From Ignavibacteria bacterium (lineage in GTDB: Bacteria; Bacteroidota; Ignavibacteria; Kapaibacteriales; UBA4661), in assembly GCA_014654705.1 (NCBI GenBank), contig JACVZY010000073.1, positions 1 to 34,590 on the forward strand: 34,590 nt of DNA. Reading direction: 5' to 3'. The stretch's first letter is position 1; the number at the start of each line of letters is the position of its first letter. Positions 25,069 to 33,814 of the stretch are shown here, piece by piece. A program made the translations under genes and the position numbers. A model generated the notes under the pieces. The model searched no databases. It was not told the origin of the DNA and saw only the letters and a list, made by a program, of their open reading frames with translations.

Positions 25069-25113
25069 AGATGTGAAACCTTTTCTACAAAATCATTTGT
25101 ACAGAATGAGATG

Positions 25114-26370
25114 TTACAAAGCGAATGTACTCAGTGTGCTATTTATTTCTTCTTGTTTGCCGATGGCATATTCAGCCAAAATCATTCCTGAAGCAGTAAA
25201 GCACAGTTGCGGTGTGCCTGCTGCAATACGAGTTTGGGGGTTCACATACTCGAAAAAAGTGTATGGCGTTGATTCTTCACTGAGTGCGGCGGTCATGGTG
25301 GAATAAAGCATTTGTGAGGTCTCTCTAAAGCCTTGCTTCGCAAGTGCAAGAGACATCCAGCCCATAAAAATAAACCAACAGCCACCATTATGAAAGTGAT
25401 GGGGTTCATTTTTGAAGCGATAGGTACAGTTCCCTTGAAGCAAATGCCAATCAGGGCTTTCGGGTGTAATGACAGGTGCAAATACAGGCAGAAGCCAGCT
25501 TCCTTGAGCCTTTGCCAGTACATGAAGGAAATTGTTTGTTGCCGTATTTTCTTCGTTAGTACCGATTCCAAGCAAGAGTGCAAGAGCATTTGCCGCCATA
25601 TCCCAGCGTGTGTCGTAGCCATTGGGACTGAGCGAACACCACCAATACTCACCTTGCTCTGTGCCGGAGGATGAAAAATTGAATGGCGAAGGCTGCTCCA
25701 ACATACGTTTGTATGCAGTTGGGTGATACCTTTCGCCGAGAAGTGAGGTTTTACGGTAGTTAAGGCGTATAAGCTCTGTAAGACGTGCTGCGCCTTGTTG
25801 CCATTCCTCTTGCCGCCAGATAGTGTATGCTGCGCGTAATGCCCATAAGCGTAGGAGCTGGTCGTAGAGAGTGCAGCCTTGCACAATGTATTCATCTGCC
25901 CAATTTCCACTGAGCGGGATGTACAAAAGCCCTCGTTCATTAAATTCCCATGTGCGAAGTGCTGCAAATGCTCGCTCCGCGACAGGCTCAAAGAGTGATT
26001 TCAATTCAGCATCATTGCGCACGTTCACCAAAATACTCGCGCCGATAATCCACCACGTGGTTGCATCTACACGCCCTGCAAGACCGCCATAGCTCACGAT
26101 GCGCTCGCCACTATCGTTCATGCCGATATTCGACGGAATCTGTCCCGCGCCGCCTTGAGCCTTTGCGAGATTGATAAGCGATGCTCGGAATGCAGCGATA
26201 ATCCTGTCATCACCAACAAGCAGTCCTGCAAGACCCGTCATCACAGCATCACGAGAAAAAACACGCTGGTAATTGTCCACATTCTGTGCGCTCGCAAGAA
26301 TCCCGTGCGGTGTACAGGCTTTGTGAATGACACGCAGTGCCTCTTGTAACCAAATTTTATCTGTCTTCAT
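25114..26370 (-). CDS. GH100-like (alpha/alpha)6-barrel glycosidase
   Basis: 418 residues, no signal peptide, so it acts in the cytoplasm. Conserved-looking blocks are NYQRVFSRDAVMTGLAGLL near the start (with an acidic residue in SRDA), GQIPSNIG, GRVDATTWWIIGA (DATTW with another acid), YDTRWDMAANALALL, and HFHNGGCWFIFMGWMSLAL near the end. The HNGG-W block and the order resemble GH100 neutral invertases and related glycogen-debranching-type barrels. In its operon with an SLC45-type transporter and a kinase, hydrolysis of sucrose or another disaccharide is a reasonable guess. Start ATG 26370, 25-56 bases downstream of the promoter elements at 26395-26426. Confidence 0.75.
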   Translation of the reverse strand: MKTDKIWLQEALRVIHKACTPHGILASAQNVDNYQRVFSRDAVMTGLAGLLVGDDRIIAAFRASLINLAKAQGGAGQIPSNIGMNDSGERIVSYGGLAGRVDATTWWIIGASILVNVRNDAELKSLFEPVAERAFAALRTWEFNERGLLYIPLSGNWADEYIVQGCTLYDQLLRLWALRAAYTIWRQEEWQQGAARLTELIRLNYRKTSLLGERYHPTAYKRMLEQPSPFNFSSSGTEQGEYWWCSLSPNGYDTRWDMAANALALLLGIGTNEENTATNNFLHVLAKAQGSWLLPVFAPVITPESPDWHLLQGNCTYRFKNEPHHFHNGGCWFIFMGWMSLALAKQGFRETSQMLYSTMTAALSEESTPYTFFEYVNPQTRIAAGTPQLCFTASGMILAEYAIGKQEEINSTLSTFAL

Positions 26371-26394
26371 CGTACTAATTTTTCCTTGATTTCA

Positions 26395-26426
26395 GAAAAC
26401 TATAAATTCTTAGTACCAATCACAAA
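26395..26426 (-). promoter_or_regulatory. Promoter of the sugar operon
   Basis: On the minus strand TTTG (26423-26426) and TAGTTTTC (26395-26402) are 20 bases apart; the second differs from TAnnTTTG only in its last base. Transcription would start near 26388, a leader of about 18 bases before the ATG at 26370. Confidence 0.5.
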
Positions 26427-26434
26427 CGACAATA

Positions 26435-26471
26435 TCGGCGTTAATAGAGGAGGTTTGCCTACCAACGCCGA
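26435..26471. promoter_or_regulatory. Inverted repeat upstream of the sugar-operon promoter
   Basis: TCGGCGTT (26435-26442) and AACGCCGA (26464-26471) are exact reverse complements, 21 bases between them (centre to centre about 29 bp). It lies just upstream of the -33 element, the place for an activator site. The remaining gap to the TonB receptor gene (26472-26667) shows nothing else. Confidence 0.45.
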
Positions 26472-26667
26472 CATTTATCGCTTCCCCTATACACAGAGAA
26501 CAAGGATAGTTGTGGTTCTGTGTTATCGTTGTGCTATCATTTTTTCTCAACTTCGTTATATATGGCAAAATGGAAGTCAAGAAAGAGTACCTCCGCACTT
26601 ATTTTTGTTGCTTGAGAATAAGCCGATGTAAAAAGATTTGAATATACCGGACAATGTAACCATCTTA

Positions 26668-29600
26668 TTAGAAGAAATACTGTAAGGAAACCGTTGCCGA
26701 GCGTCCTAAAATAGGACGTGCGTAGAATGTTTGTGCATTCACGCTGGTTAAGCCTGAGCGCGGGTCGCCTTCGGTTAAGCCGATGGTATTGAGGATATTC
26801 GCTACGTTAATATCCATACGAAGTTTCGAGGTGATGTTCCAATACGCATTCGCATTGATTTCCGCAAATGCCGGAAGAACTTGGCGATTGTCGGGATTGG
26901 TAAATCGTTGTCCGAAATACATGATGGTTGCACTGATTCCGGCTGTTTTGCCGAAGCTGTACGACGGAGTAAAGACGAAATAGAACTGCGGTAAACGCTG
27001 AATAAATTTGTTGTTAAAGTCAAACACCGTGCCGGATTGGTCGCGGTATGTCCAGCCGATATAACGAGCGTCTTGGAATGTGCCGGAGAGCGTGAGCGAA
27101 AGGTCGCCAACGGAGTAATTTGTTTCGAGTTCTAAGCCCGCAGCTTGTGTGTTGTAGGTTTGCTGAATCGAAGTAACGCCGCCGCGTCCGTCGCTTACGA
27201 AGTCGGTAAACTTCAAATTGCCAAAGTAGCTAAAGAAGCCGGTTGCGAAAAGAACGAAGTTATCGGAGCGAAGTTTGTAACCGAGTTCGTATTGATTGAT
27301 GCTTTCAACAGCAGTGCCTGTGGGCATACCGTCTTTAGTGGAGGTTGTTGCGCCGAAAGCATAGTCACGGTCTTGCGGAGCGCGATTGCCACGACTTGCA
27401 CGAATGAATGCAGCGTTATTCCCGTTCAACGTATAATTTGCACCAAGTGACCACGAAAGCGCGGTGTAGCTATAATCAAACGGAATGTTTTTCTTATTGC
27501 CATAAGCCACGTTCTTTTCTGCTTCGCTGATTTTGCCGTCGCCATCCACATCGTAATTACGAGGTGTAACGTCTTCTGTAAAGCCAATCGTACGACCAAT
27601 ATCATAGCGAATACCACCTTCGATACTCAGTGCTGCAAATGGCTTAAATTCTACGTTTAAGTATGGTGCGTTAATTGTATTGTCAGCAGTGTAATTGCGG
27701 TAGAGCGAGCCGTACTGGATAAAGCCGTTCGATGTCAGCGATGTATTAGTAAGGGTATTGGTAAGGTTCAGAGCCCGAGGATAGATGCCGCGCGTCGGGT
27801 CGGAAGCAATATCCACAAGCATCGTATGCCACCACCAATTAGCACTGACGCGGTTTTGGTTGAAGTAGTAGCCTGCGACAACATCAAACATATCGAAACT
27901 TTTCGAGATTTCTACTTTGTTGGCAAATTGCTGAAGCGGGATATTCACCGCCCACCAGCCGTATTCGCCTACCAAACCATTGCCATTCAGATTACTCATA
28001 TCCAGCGTCGCACCTGCGCCATTGCCACGTGCGTAGCTGTACGCATAGCCGCCTTGCGTTAAACCCTTTTGACGCGCATAATCAGCCGCTGTCCACATTT
28101 GACCACCTGAGCCGAAAATAGCATTGAACTGACCTTGGATGTCGGAACTGCGGAATACATCTTTTACCATCCAACCATCGCCAAGGTCGAACTCGGCTTC
28201 CGCGCCCCATGCAAAGACTTTCGGCGACATTCCTTTGGTCAAATCCTCCTGCACCGTACCGCCGTAAGGCGTAGAGACATTAAGATTCATAAAATCAGGG
28301 CTTTGGAGTGTGCCATAATTAGGATTAAAATTAGAAATACCTTGCGCGGGGTCGCCCGTGAGCGGAATCGGCAAATAACCAATGGTGCGGTCATTGAGAT
28401 ATTTCGCATAGACGCGGATGTAGCCTTTGTCAAATGTCTTGGTGAGATTGAGCTTGATTTGCCCGCCGTTATTCGCGTTATAGCCCGGAGAGCGGATACC
28501 GTCATCGGTACGATAATGACCGCCAATGTGGAATGACCAGCCTTCGGCAATAGGACCGCCTAAATCAAAGTCTGTGCGGAAGTGGCGGAATGTCAAACCC
28601 GCAGTTTGTCTGACGCTACCGACAAAATCTGTCCCCCCACCGTTTTTGCTGATGAAGTTAATCACACCACCGGGGGCGTTGCTTGTTAGAATTGATGCAG
28701 AGCCTCCGCGAATAGCTTCAACGCGCTCCACGGATTGGTCATAGCGAAACCAAATATCGGTATTGCCGAACATTAAATCGCCATATTCAAACACCGGCAA
28801 ACCGTCCTCTTGAAGTTGTACATATCGCAGACCGCCGGAACTTGGCAAACCACGCGCGAAGACATTTCCGTTACCTTCGCCACCGGAAGATTCTGTATAA
28901 AAGCCCGGAATAGTGCGGACAATATCCGTCGCGCTGCGTGGTCCGAGTGCTTGGATTGCCATTGGTTGAATGGTTGTAATAGCAACGCTTGATTCCAGCT
29001 TGCTTTTCGTATTGCGTGTACCTGTAACCAATACCAAATCAAAATTTAACACGTCTTCTTTCAGTACAAAGTCTCGATTGGTGTTGTCAGATAAGGTGAG
29101 TTGGAGCGTTTGTGCGGTATAGCTGAACGAAGAAATATGAATTTCTACTGCACCTACAGGGATGTTTTTTATGGTAAACTTACCATCAGCATCGGTAAAA
29201 GTGCCAATAACTTTGTTCGTGGCTTTGATTTTGACGTGAACATTTGCTGAACGAATCGGGGCTTTGCTTTCATCGGTAACAGTGCCGGAAAAATTGACCG
29301 TTTGGCTTTGCATGAGAGCCATTGTATTTGCATTTGCCGACGCAGATAGCGGCTCATTTTGACTACCTGCGGCTTCGGCGTTTTTTGAGCGCTCAGCCGT
29401 AGAGCGTGGTTGAATCACATAGTTGGCATCGTCAATTTTTTTTATACGCAAATCCAACGGAGCAAGAGCGCTGTTAAGGCGTGATTCCATCTCTTCTTTT
29501 GTTGTACCGGAGAGTAGATGCTCCGCCGCGTCGTTGCTGATTTCCACTGATTTTACGATGCCAGCATTATAGTTGAACATTGCGCGGTGCTTTTCAGATA

Positions 29601-29778
29601 AATTGTTCAAGACCGCACGGAGCGCAGTTGTACGGGCTTTGGTCGTAGAGGGTGCATCACTGACGGATACTTTGGGAGCATTTTGTGCTAAAAGCTGTGC
29701 CGATGCCGTGCTAATAGAAAGGCTTCCTGCGAAAATGCCGACAGCCGTAAAAACAGGCAAGAGGATATTCTTCTTCAT
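26668..29778 (-). CDS. TonB-dependent outer-membrane receptor with STN signalling domain
   Basis: About 1036 residues from ATG 29778 (frame open to 29877). The signal peptide runs to about residue 30 (cut near STASAQ). An STN domain (about 50-125) has FNYNAGIVKSVEIS and DANYVIQP; this domain contacts an anti-sigma factor. A carboxypeptidase-regulatory-like beta-sandwich (about 160-240; FSGTVTDESKAPIRSANVHV) follows, then the plug (VLVTGTRNTKSKLESSVAIT, IRGGSASILTSNAPGGVINF) and the barrel, ending in TVSLQYFF, a terminal aromatic typical for BAM recognition. With the FecR-like gene (231 bp upstream) and the sigma gene it forms a cell-surface signalling unit. Substrate unknown; no SusD gene is next to it, so siderophores, metals and vitamins are as likely as glycans. 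Confidence 0.93.
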   Translation of the reverse strand: MKKNILLPVFTAVGIFAGSLSISTASAQLLAQNAPKVSVSDAPSTTKARTTALRAVLNNLSEKHRAMFNYNAGIVKSVEISNDAAEHLLSGTTKEEMESRLNSALAPLDLRIKKIDDANYVIQPRSTAERSKNAEAAGSQNEPLSASANANTMALMQSQTVNFSGTVTDESKAPIRSANVHVKIKATNKVIGTFTDADGKFTIKNIPVGAVEIHISSFSYTAQTLQLTLSDNTNRDFVLKEDVLNFDLVLVTGTRNTKSKLESSVAITTIQPMAIQALGPRSATDIVRTIPGFYTESSGGEGNGNVFARGLPSSGGLRYVQLQEDGLPVFEYGDLMFGNTDIWFRYDQSVERVEAIRGGSASILTSNAPGGVINFISKNGGGTDFVGSVRQTAGLTFRHFRTDFDLGGPIAEGWSFHIGGHYRTDDGIRSPGYNANNGGQIKLNLTKTFDKGYIRVYAKYLNDRTIGYLPIPLTGDPAQGISNFNPNYGTLQSPDFMNLNVSTPYGGTVQEDLTKGMSPKVFAWGAEAEFDLGDGWMVKDVFRSSDIQGQFNAIFGSGGQMWTAADYARQKGLTQGGYAYSYARGNGAGATLDMSNLNGNGLVGEYGWWAVNIPLQQFANKVEISKSFDMFDVVAGYYFNQNRVSANWWWHTMLVDIASDPTRGIYPRALNLTNTLTNTSLTSNGFIQYGSLYRNYTADNTINAPYLNVEFKPFAALSIEGGIRYDIGRTIGFTEDVTPRNYDVDGDGKISEAEKNVAYGNKKNIPFDYSYTALSWSLGANYTLNGNNAAFIRASRGNRAPQDRDYAFGATTSTKDGMPTGTAVESINQYELGYKLRSDNFVLFATGFFSYFGNLKFTDFVSDGRGGVTSIQQTYNTQAAGLELETNYSVGDLSLTLSGTFQDARYIGWTYRDQSGTVFDFNNKFIQRLPQFYFVFTPSYSFGKTAGISATIMYFGQRFTNPDNRQVLPAFAEINANAYWNITSKLRMDINVANILNTIGLTEGDPRSGLTSVNAQTFYARPILGRSATVSLQYFF

Positions 29779-30009
29779 AATAATCATTACGAATAGGGGT
29801 AAAGAAAATAGCAATTTTGGGGAATAAAAAGCGACGAAACACACAATCATCTTCAACGGTACATATCGCTTTAACACGAGTATTTACGGTCGGTCTGTAC
29901 AAACGAACACACAATTCACACTTTATATCATATCGGAAAGGAGAGAATATTTGTTTTCTATATGAACCTCATTGGGAATAAAAAATAGAGAATAAATCTT
30001 TATGCTGCA

Positions 30010-31173
30010 TTACCTTGATAAGAATAAACTATTACCGCGCAATTCCGCTCGAATATTGAAGGTTTCCTGCAAAATTTCCTTTAATAATGGCATATTATCA
30101 GCAGGAATACCGCCGGAGAAGGTCTTGGAAGCCAGTGTAGAATCCTCAAAAACCAGCGTGAAGTTGTAAGAATCTCGAAGAATTGCGGACACTTCACTCA
30201 TCGGCAACGCATCGAAAAAAACTTTACCGTCTTTCCACGATGTATAAGATTTTGTTTTTACTTCTCGGCGATTGAGCAATCCCTCCGTGTTAATTTCTAT
30301 GCGCTCTCCGGGCTGCAAAACGGCAAGTTCGCGCTTGCCGTCCGGCGAAAGAATACGAACTCTGCCTTCTTGCAGGACAACTGCCGTTTGCTCACGCCGA
30401 GTATTGACGTTAAATTGTGTACCTAATACCTCAATCAATGCCGTTTCGGTGCGGACGCGAAATTTAACTTTTTCACCATCACGAGCAGTGGGCTGTACAT
30501 GGAAAAACGCCTCGCCCTGCAAAGAAACTTCACGCACAGCTCCATTTTTCAGGGTTTCTGCGCTGTACGCAAGTTCCGAGCGTTCACCTACGACCACAAC
30601 TGAGCCGTCCGGAAGAGTTAGTGTGCTGCGTCCGCCGCCGCCACTTGTGGAAACAAATACATTCGAGGGATTGAATGAGTTTATTGTCCATAACACGCCA
30701 AGACTAATTCCAACCAACACCGCCGCCGCTATTCCTGCCCACGCATACCACGTTAATTGAGGGTTTTGAAGGGGCAAGGGCAGAATCTGCGCCTTGTGCG
30801 CGTTCTGCCGATCTTGCGTGGTGAGATTTTTGTGTACATCAATTTTTTGTAATGAGGTATGAGCAAGGGTAGAATCAGCCGTTTGAGGCGTTACATCCGA
30901 GGCAGATGATTTATGTATCTGTGCTTGAATACGCTGCCAAACAAGTTCTTGTGCACCTTCCGGGATAATGGGCATTTGAGGCTCTAAAACTCGAAACAGC
31001 AATCGTGCATCATTCATCAGAGCTAACCGCTCTTGTTGCTCATCTGCCGGGCCTTCACGCTGCCAAGCATCCCACGCTGCCGAACGTTCTGCATTTGGTT
31101 CCAGCACAAACGAGCGAAAATTATCGTCGAGTGCGAGTTCTGTCACAGATACATATTTCTTTGTGATTTCCAT
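30010..31173 (-). CDS. FecR-family anti-sigma factor
   Basis: 387 residues. The N-terminal cytoplasmic part (about 1-130) would bind the sigma factor. One membrane helix lies near residues 145-170 (WYAWAGIAAAVLVGISLGVL). The periplasmic FecR domain follows: LTLPDGSVVVVGERSELAYS, REVSLQGEAFFHV, ETALIEVLGTQFNVNTR and VLQEGRVRILS. A C-terminal domain (SWKDGKVFFDALPMSEVSAI, then IPADNMPLLKEILQETFNI) resembles the DUF4974/STN-like module of Bacteroidota FecR proteins. The protein would receive the signal from the STN domain of the TonB receptor and release the sigma factor encoded upstream (gap 96 bp). Confidence 0.93.
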   Translation of the reverse strand: MEITKKYVSVTELALDDNFRSFVLEPNAERSAAWDAWQREGPADEQQERLALMNDARLLFRVLEPQMPIIPEGAQELVWQRIQAQIHKSSASDVTPQTADSTLAHTSLQKIDVHKNLTTQDRQNAHKAQILPLPLQNPQLTWYAWAGIAAAVLVGISLGVLWTINSFNPSNVFVSTSGGGGRSTLTLPDGSVVVVGERSELAYSAETLKNGAVREVSLQGEAFFHVQPTARDGEKVKFRVRTETALIEVLGTQFNVNTRREQTAVVLQEGRVRILSPDGKRELAVLQPGERIEINTEGLLNRREVKTKSYTSWKDGKVFFDALPMSEVSAILRDSYNFTLVFEDSTLASKTFSGGIPADNMPLLKEILQETFNIRAELRGNSLFLSR

Positions 31174-31264
31174 ATTGAGATAAATCGAAGTGTTGTGTGT
31201 CGTCTAATGATAAAGAGACAGACCGAAAGAAAATCTTTACATTTTTGGTAAAAATATTTTTCGG

Positions 31265-31352
31265 GTTGTTCATTTTTTTTGAACAAGCGAGGAATGAAGG
31301 GACTTCAAGGCACGATGGAGTACGATATACACTGTTTCAATTTTTACTTCCA
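31265..31352. repeat. Direct repeat, copy A: 3' end of the sigma gene
   Basis: This 88-base stretch covers the last about 27 codons and stop of the sigma factor gene. It recurs almost unchanged, same orientation, at 32092-32178. The only visible difference is one T fewer in the homopolymer next to the stop codon (8 T here, 7 T there). Confidence 0.9.
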
Positions 31353-31950
31353 TCAGCTTTGATATTTGCTCGTGAGAAAGTTGTTCGTAAAAATGAAGGT
31401 AAATGACCTCGCGTTGTCGTTTTGGAAGGGAATTGACGTGCCGAAGTATGAAAGATCGGCGCTCGTCGGCAGTATCGTTCTCAATCCATAATTCTTCGAC
31501 CGAAGGAGAGCATTGAAAAAAAAAGCCTTCTGCCGCCACATCAGAATGATCTCCCTGATTACTGTCTGTTAAGTCTTCATCGGCAATATATTTCCGCTCA
31601 TGTTGTATAGTGCGTGCAAGGGTGCGCCTGAGAGAAGTCAGTAAATATGCCTTGACTGAACTCACTTCACCAAGAGTTGCATAGTGTTGGTAGATGTACA
31701 CAAAAAGATTTTGTACCGCATCCAAAACGGCATCATTATGAGAAGTGAGGTAATAACCATAGCGGAAAAGCGTCTTGAAATAGCGATTGTAGAGCATCTT
31801 GAAGGCTTCCGGATCGCAGTTCGTACGAAAGCGTTGCCAATACGCCTCGTCGGAATCAAGATTTACAGGCGAGTGCGACGGAAGCGTTGGAGCTTCTGTA
31901 ACAAAAGGAATAGGGTTGAGCAAGAGTGTTGCTGATAGGAAGTGAAACAA
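31270..31950 (-). CDS. ECF-like RNA polymerase sigma factor
   Basis: 226 residues. Region 2 lies at about 25-90 (DPEAFKMLYNRYFKTLFRYG, DAVQNLFVYIYQHY), region 4 at about 165-225 (LPKRQREVIYLHFYEQLSHE, with the HTH ISKLMEVKIETVYIVLHRAL). The linker is longer than usual and acidic (DEDLTDSNQGDHSD). No ATG fits; a TTG at 31950 is supported by GAGGA eight bases before it. It would direct transcription of its own operon and perhaps of the TonB receptor when FecR releases it. The gene's 3' end is duplicated upstream of the gene (32092-32178), as if a second copy had been lost there. Confidence 0.92.
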   Translation of the reverse strand: MFHFLSATLLLNPIPFVTEAPTLPSHSPVNLDSDEAYWQRFRTNCDPEAFKMLYNRYFKTLFRYGYYLTSHNDAVLDAVQNLFVYIYQHYATLGEVSSVKAYLLTSLRRTLARTIQHERKYIADEDLTDSNQGDHSDVAAEGFFFQCSPSVEELWIENDTADERRSFILRHVNSLPKRQREVIYLHFYEQLSHEQISKLMEVKIETVYIVLHRALKSLHSSLVQKK

Positions 31951-32091
31951 AATTAAATCCTCACATCACACATATACTAAATTGTAAAGTACAAAAAATT
32001 TTGTCGAAATATCATTTTTGCTTCTGTAAACTTGATATTCACCTCACTACCTTCCTTCGACCGATATTCTGACAATATAATTGAAGATTGA

Positions 32092-32178
32092 GTTGTTCAT
32101 TTTTTTGAACAAGCGAGGAATGAAGGGACTTCAAGGCACGATGGAGTACGATATACACTGTTTCAATTTTTACTTCCA
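32092..32178. repeat. Direct repeat, copy B: orphan 3' end of a sigma gene
   Basis: The stretch is near-identical to 31265-31352 but has no sigma gene attached. On the minus strand it encodes the last about 27 residues (VKIETVYIVLHRALKSLHSS and the tail) with no reading frame before them. It lies between the sigma gene's 5' end and the serine hydrolase gene's 3' end. The rest of the gap (31951-32091 and 32179-32243) shows nothing else. Confidence 0.9.
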
Positions 32179-32243
32179 CCATGCTTATAGTATCCCACTT
32201 CGATTTTGTTGTCAATACGGGGAATTGAATGTGAATTTAATTA

Positions 32244-33344
32244 TCATCGGTTAAGACTTTTCAAGACATATTCAAAGATATTCCATGAGCGTCTGTGTCC
32301 ATATCCTTGACCAAATGCGCTTGAAGTCAGTGCCACTACCAAATTTTGGCTTGGAACAACAATAACTAGATTACCGCCATTTCCCGACGCGTACAGGTAC
32401 TCATATTGCTTGTTGTTTACCTCTTTTTTGCCTTTAAACCAGAAGTATCCGTACCCGCTAGCGAAAGGATCTACCTTAGAAATGTCAAATTGAGATTGAG
32501 CAATTTCCCGTATCCATGCGGGACTCACGATTTGCTTTCCTTGCCATGTACCTTTATTTAAGACAAGTTGTCCTATTTTAGCAAAATCTATTGCAGAAAG
32601 ATATAAGTTTCCCATCGGCGTGGTTCTACCGTTAGGGGCAGAGTACCAGTAATATTCCTTAATGCCCAATGGTGCAAAAAGATTCTCCCGTGCAAAATCT
32701 ACTAACTTTTTCCCTGATGTTTCTTCAATGATTGCCCCAATCAGCATAGGGCAAACATCGTTGTACACGTATTTTTGTCCTGGCGTAAAGATGATTGGTA
32801 AGCCCATCGCAATATTCACCCAGTTATCGCATGTAAGCCATTTATCCGTATTCCCCGGTGCAGAATTATCATCATCGTCAGTATGTAAGCCGGAAGACAT
32901 AGCAAGCAAGTGTTTAATTTTTATAGTTCTATGTTCATCGTGGGCGGGGGGAATAAACTTCGGTGCGGGGAAATAGTCGTAAACATTTTGCTCAATATTT
33001 TTCACAAGTCCTTTAGCAATAGCGATGCCCAAGAGCAAGGCAGTAATACCTTTGCCGGCAGAACGAATATCCTCAATAGATTCACGCCAAAACGTATTAA
33101 AATATTCTTCGACAATAATTTTACCGTCTTTTAGAACCACTAATCCTCGAAAATCATTTGGCGGATTTGTGCGTATCAGGTGGATCAATTTTTTGATGGT
33201 ATCTTGACTCATGCCTTCCGAAGATAATTCTGCCTTTGGTAATGATGGAATCGGTGGGTTTAATGTTCCTATGGAATCACTTTGACCATTGCAGGGCAAA
33301 TATGCAAGAAAACTGAGAATGAGGATACAAATACGGTTGTTCAT
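32244..33344 (-). CDS. Exported class-C beta-lactamase-fold serine hydrolase
   Basis: 366 residues. Signal peptide at 1-20 (ICILILSFLAYLPCNGQS). The catalytic S-x-x-K motif is SAGKGITALLLG near residue 95, and the Y-x-N-type triad is VYNDVCPMLIGAII near residue 195 (Tyr-Asn). GNGGNLVIVVPSQNLVVAL near the end supplies the third strand; a KTG-like triad is replaced by GNGG. This is the layout of AmpC/EstB-like esterases and peptidases, common in Bacteroidota, rather than a true beta-lactamase. It would act in the periplasm. It stands alone between the orphan repeat and an IS3 remnant. Start ATG 33344. Confidence 0.9.
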   Translation of the reverse strand: MNNRICILILSFLAYLPCNGQSDSIGTLNPPIPSLPKAELSSEGMSQDTIKKLIHLIRTNPPNDFRGLVVLKDGKIIVEEYFNTFWRESIEDIRSAGKGITALLLGIAIAKGLVKNIEQNVYDYFPAPKFIPPAHDEHRTIKIKHLLAMSSGLHTDDDDNSAPGNTDKWLTCDNWVNIAMGLPIIFTPGQKYVYNDVCPMLIGAIIEETSGKKLVDFARENLFAPLGIKEYYWYSAPNGRTTPMGNLYLSAIDFAKIGQLVLNKGTWQGKQIVSPAWIREIAQSQFDISKVDPFASGYGYFWFKGKKEVNNKQYEYLYASGNGGNLVIVVPSQNLVVALTSSAFGQGYGHRRSWNIFEYVLKSLNR

Positions 33345-33379
33345 ATTTTCTGGAAGTAAGCATTGTTCGAGACAATCAA

Positions 33380-33404
33380 TGAGGTGTACCCCATTGGTTG
33401 GACC
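33380..33404 (-). repeat. Right end of an IS3-family element
   Basis: The stretch opens TGAGGTGTACCCC and closes GGTTGGACC, the form known from IS3-family terminal inverted repeats (TGA-x-CTG-x-ACCCC...GTTGGACC). It lies 29 bases past the stop of the transposase fragment, the usual position for the right end. No matching left end is seen. Confidence 0.6.
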
Positions 33405-33432
33405 GCTAAACTGTGATTTATAGATAATATTT

Positions 33433-33805
33433 TCACTGCTTCAGCAGTAGTCCCATCCGTTCTTTTTCAAAGACTGTTCGGGGAGTTTTGTAGTTCAACG
33501 CCTGATGGGGCTTTCGGTTGTTGTGCAAATCAAAGTACCATGTCAATGCCTCTCGAACCTCCGGTACAGTTTCCAATACCCGCAGGTATAAGCATTCGTA
33601 CTTGACACTGCGCCAAAGACGTTCACAAAACACATTGTCTAATGCCCGTCCACGTCCGTCCATACTGATACGAACATTGTGCGACAAAAGAATACTCGTG
33701 AACTGTGGACTGGTAAACTGTGCGCAGCCACGTATCCGTGGCGGTCGGTGTTGAAGATTTCCGGCATTCCATACCGCTCCAATGCTTCCAAGAGTGCTTC
33801 ACGGC
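33433..33805 (-). pseudogene. IS3-family transposase (orfB) C-terminal remnant with frameshift
   Basis: The readable part (33433-33687) gives RISMDGRGRALDNVFCERLW and then RSVKYECLYL, the end of an rve-type DDE integrase with the third acidic residue (Glu of CERLW), ending FEKERMGLLLKQ. Upstream, in another frame, REALLEALERYGMPEIFNTD contains the second Asp. The two frames are separated by an extra stretch containing GCCACG-GATA-CGTGGC in coding orientation (33727-33742) where relatives read D-Q-G-S-Q-F, so the frame is broken. The N-terminal half is missing; the fragment begins about ten bases from the stop of the phosphatase gene (33815). Confidence 0.8.
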
Positions 33806-33814
33806 TTTTTACAC

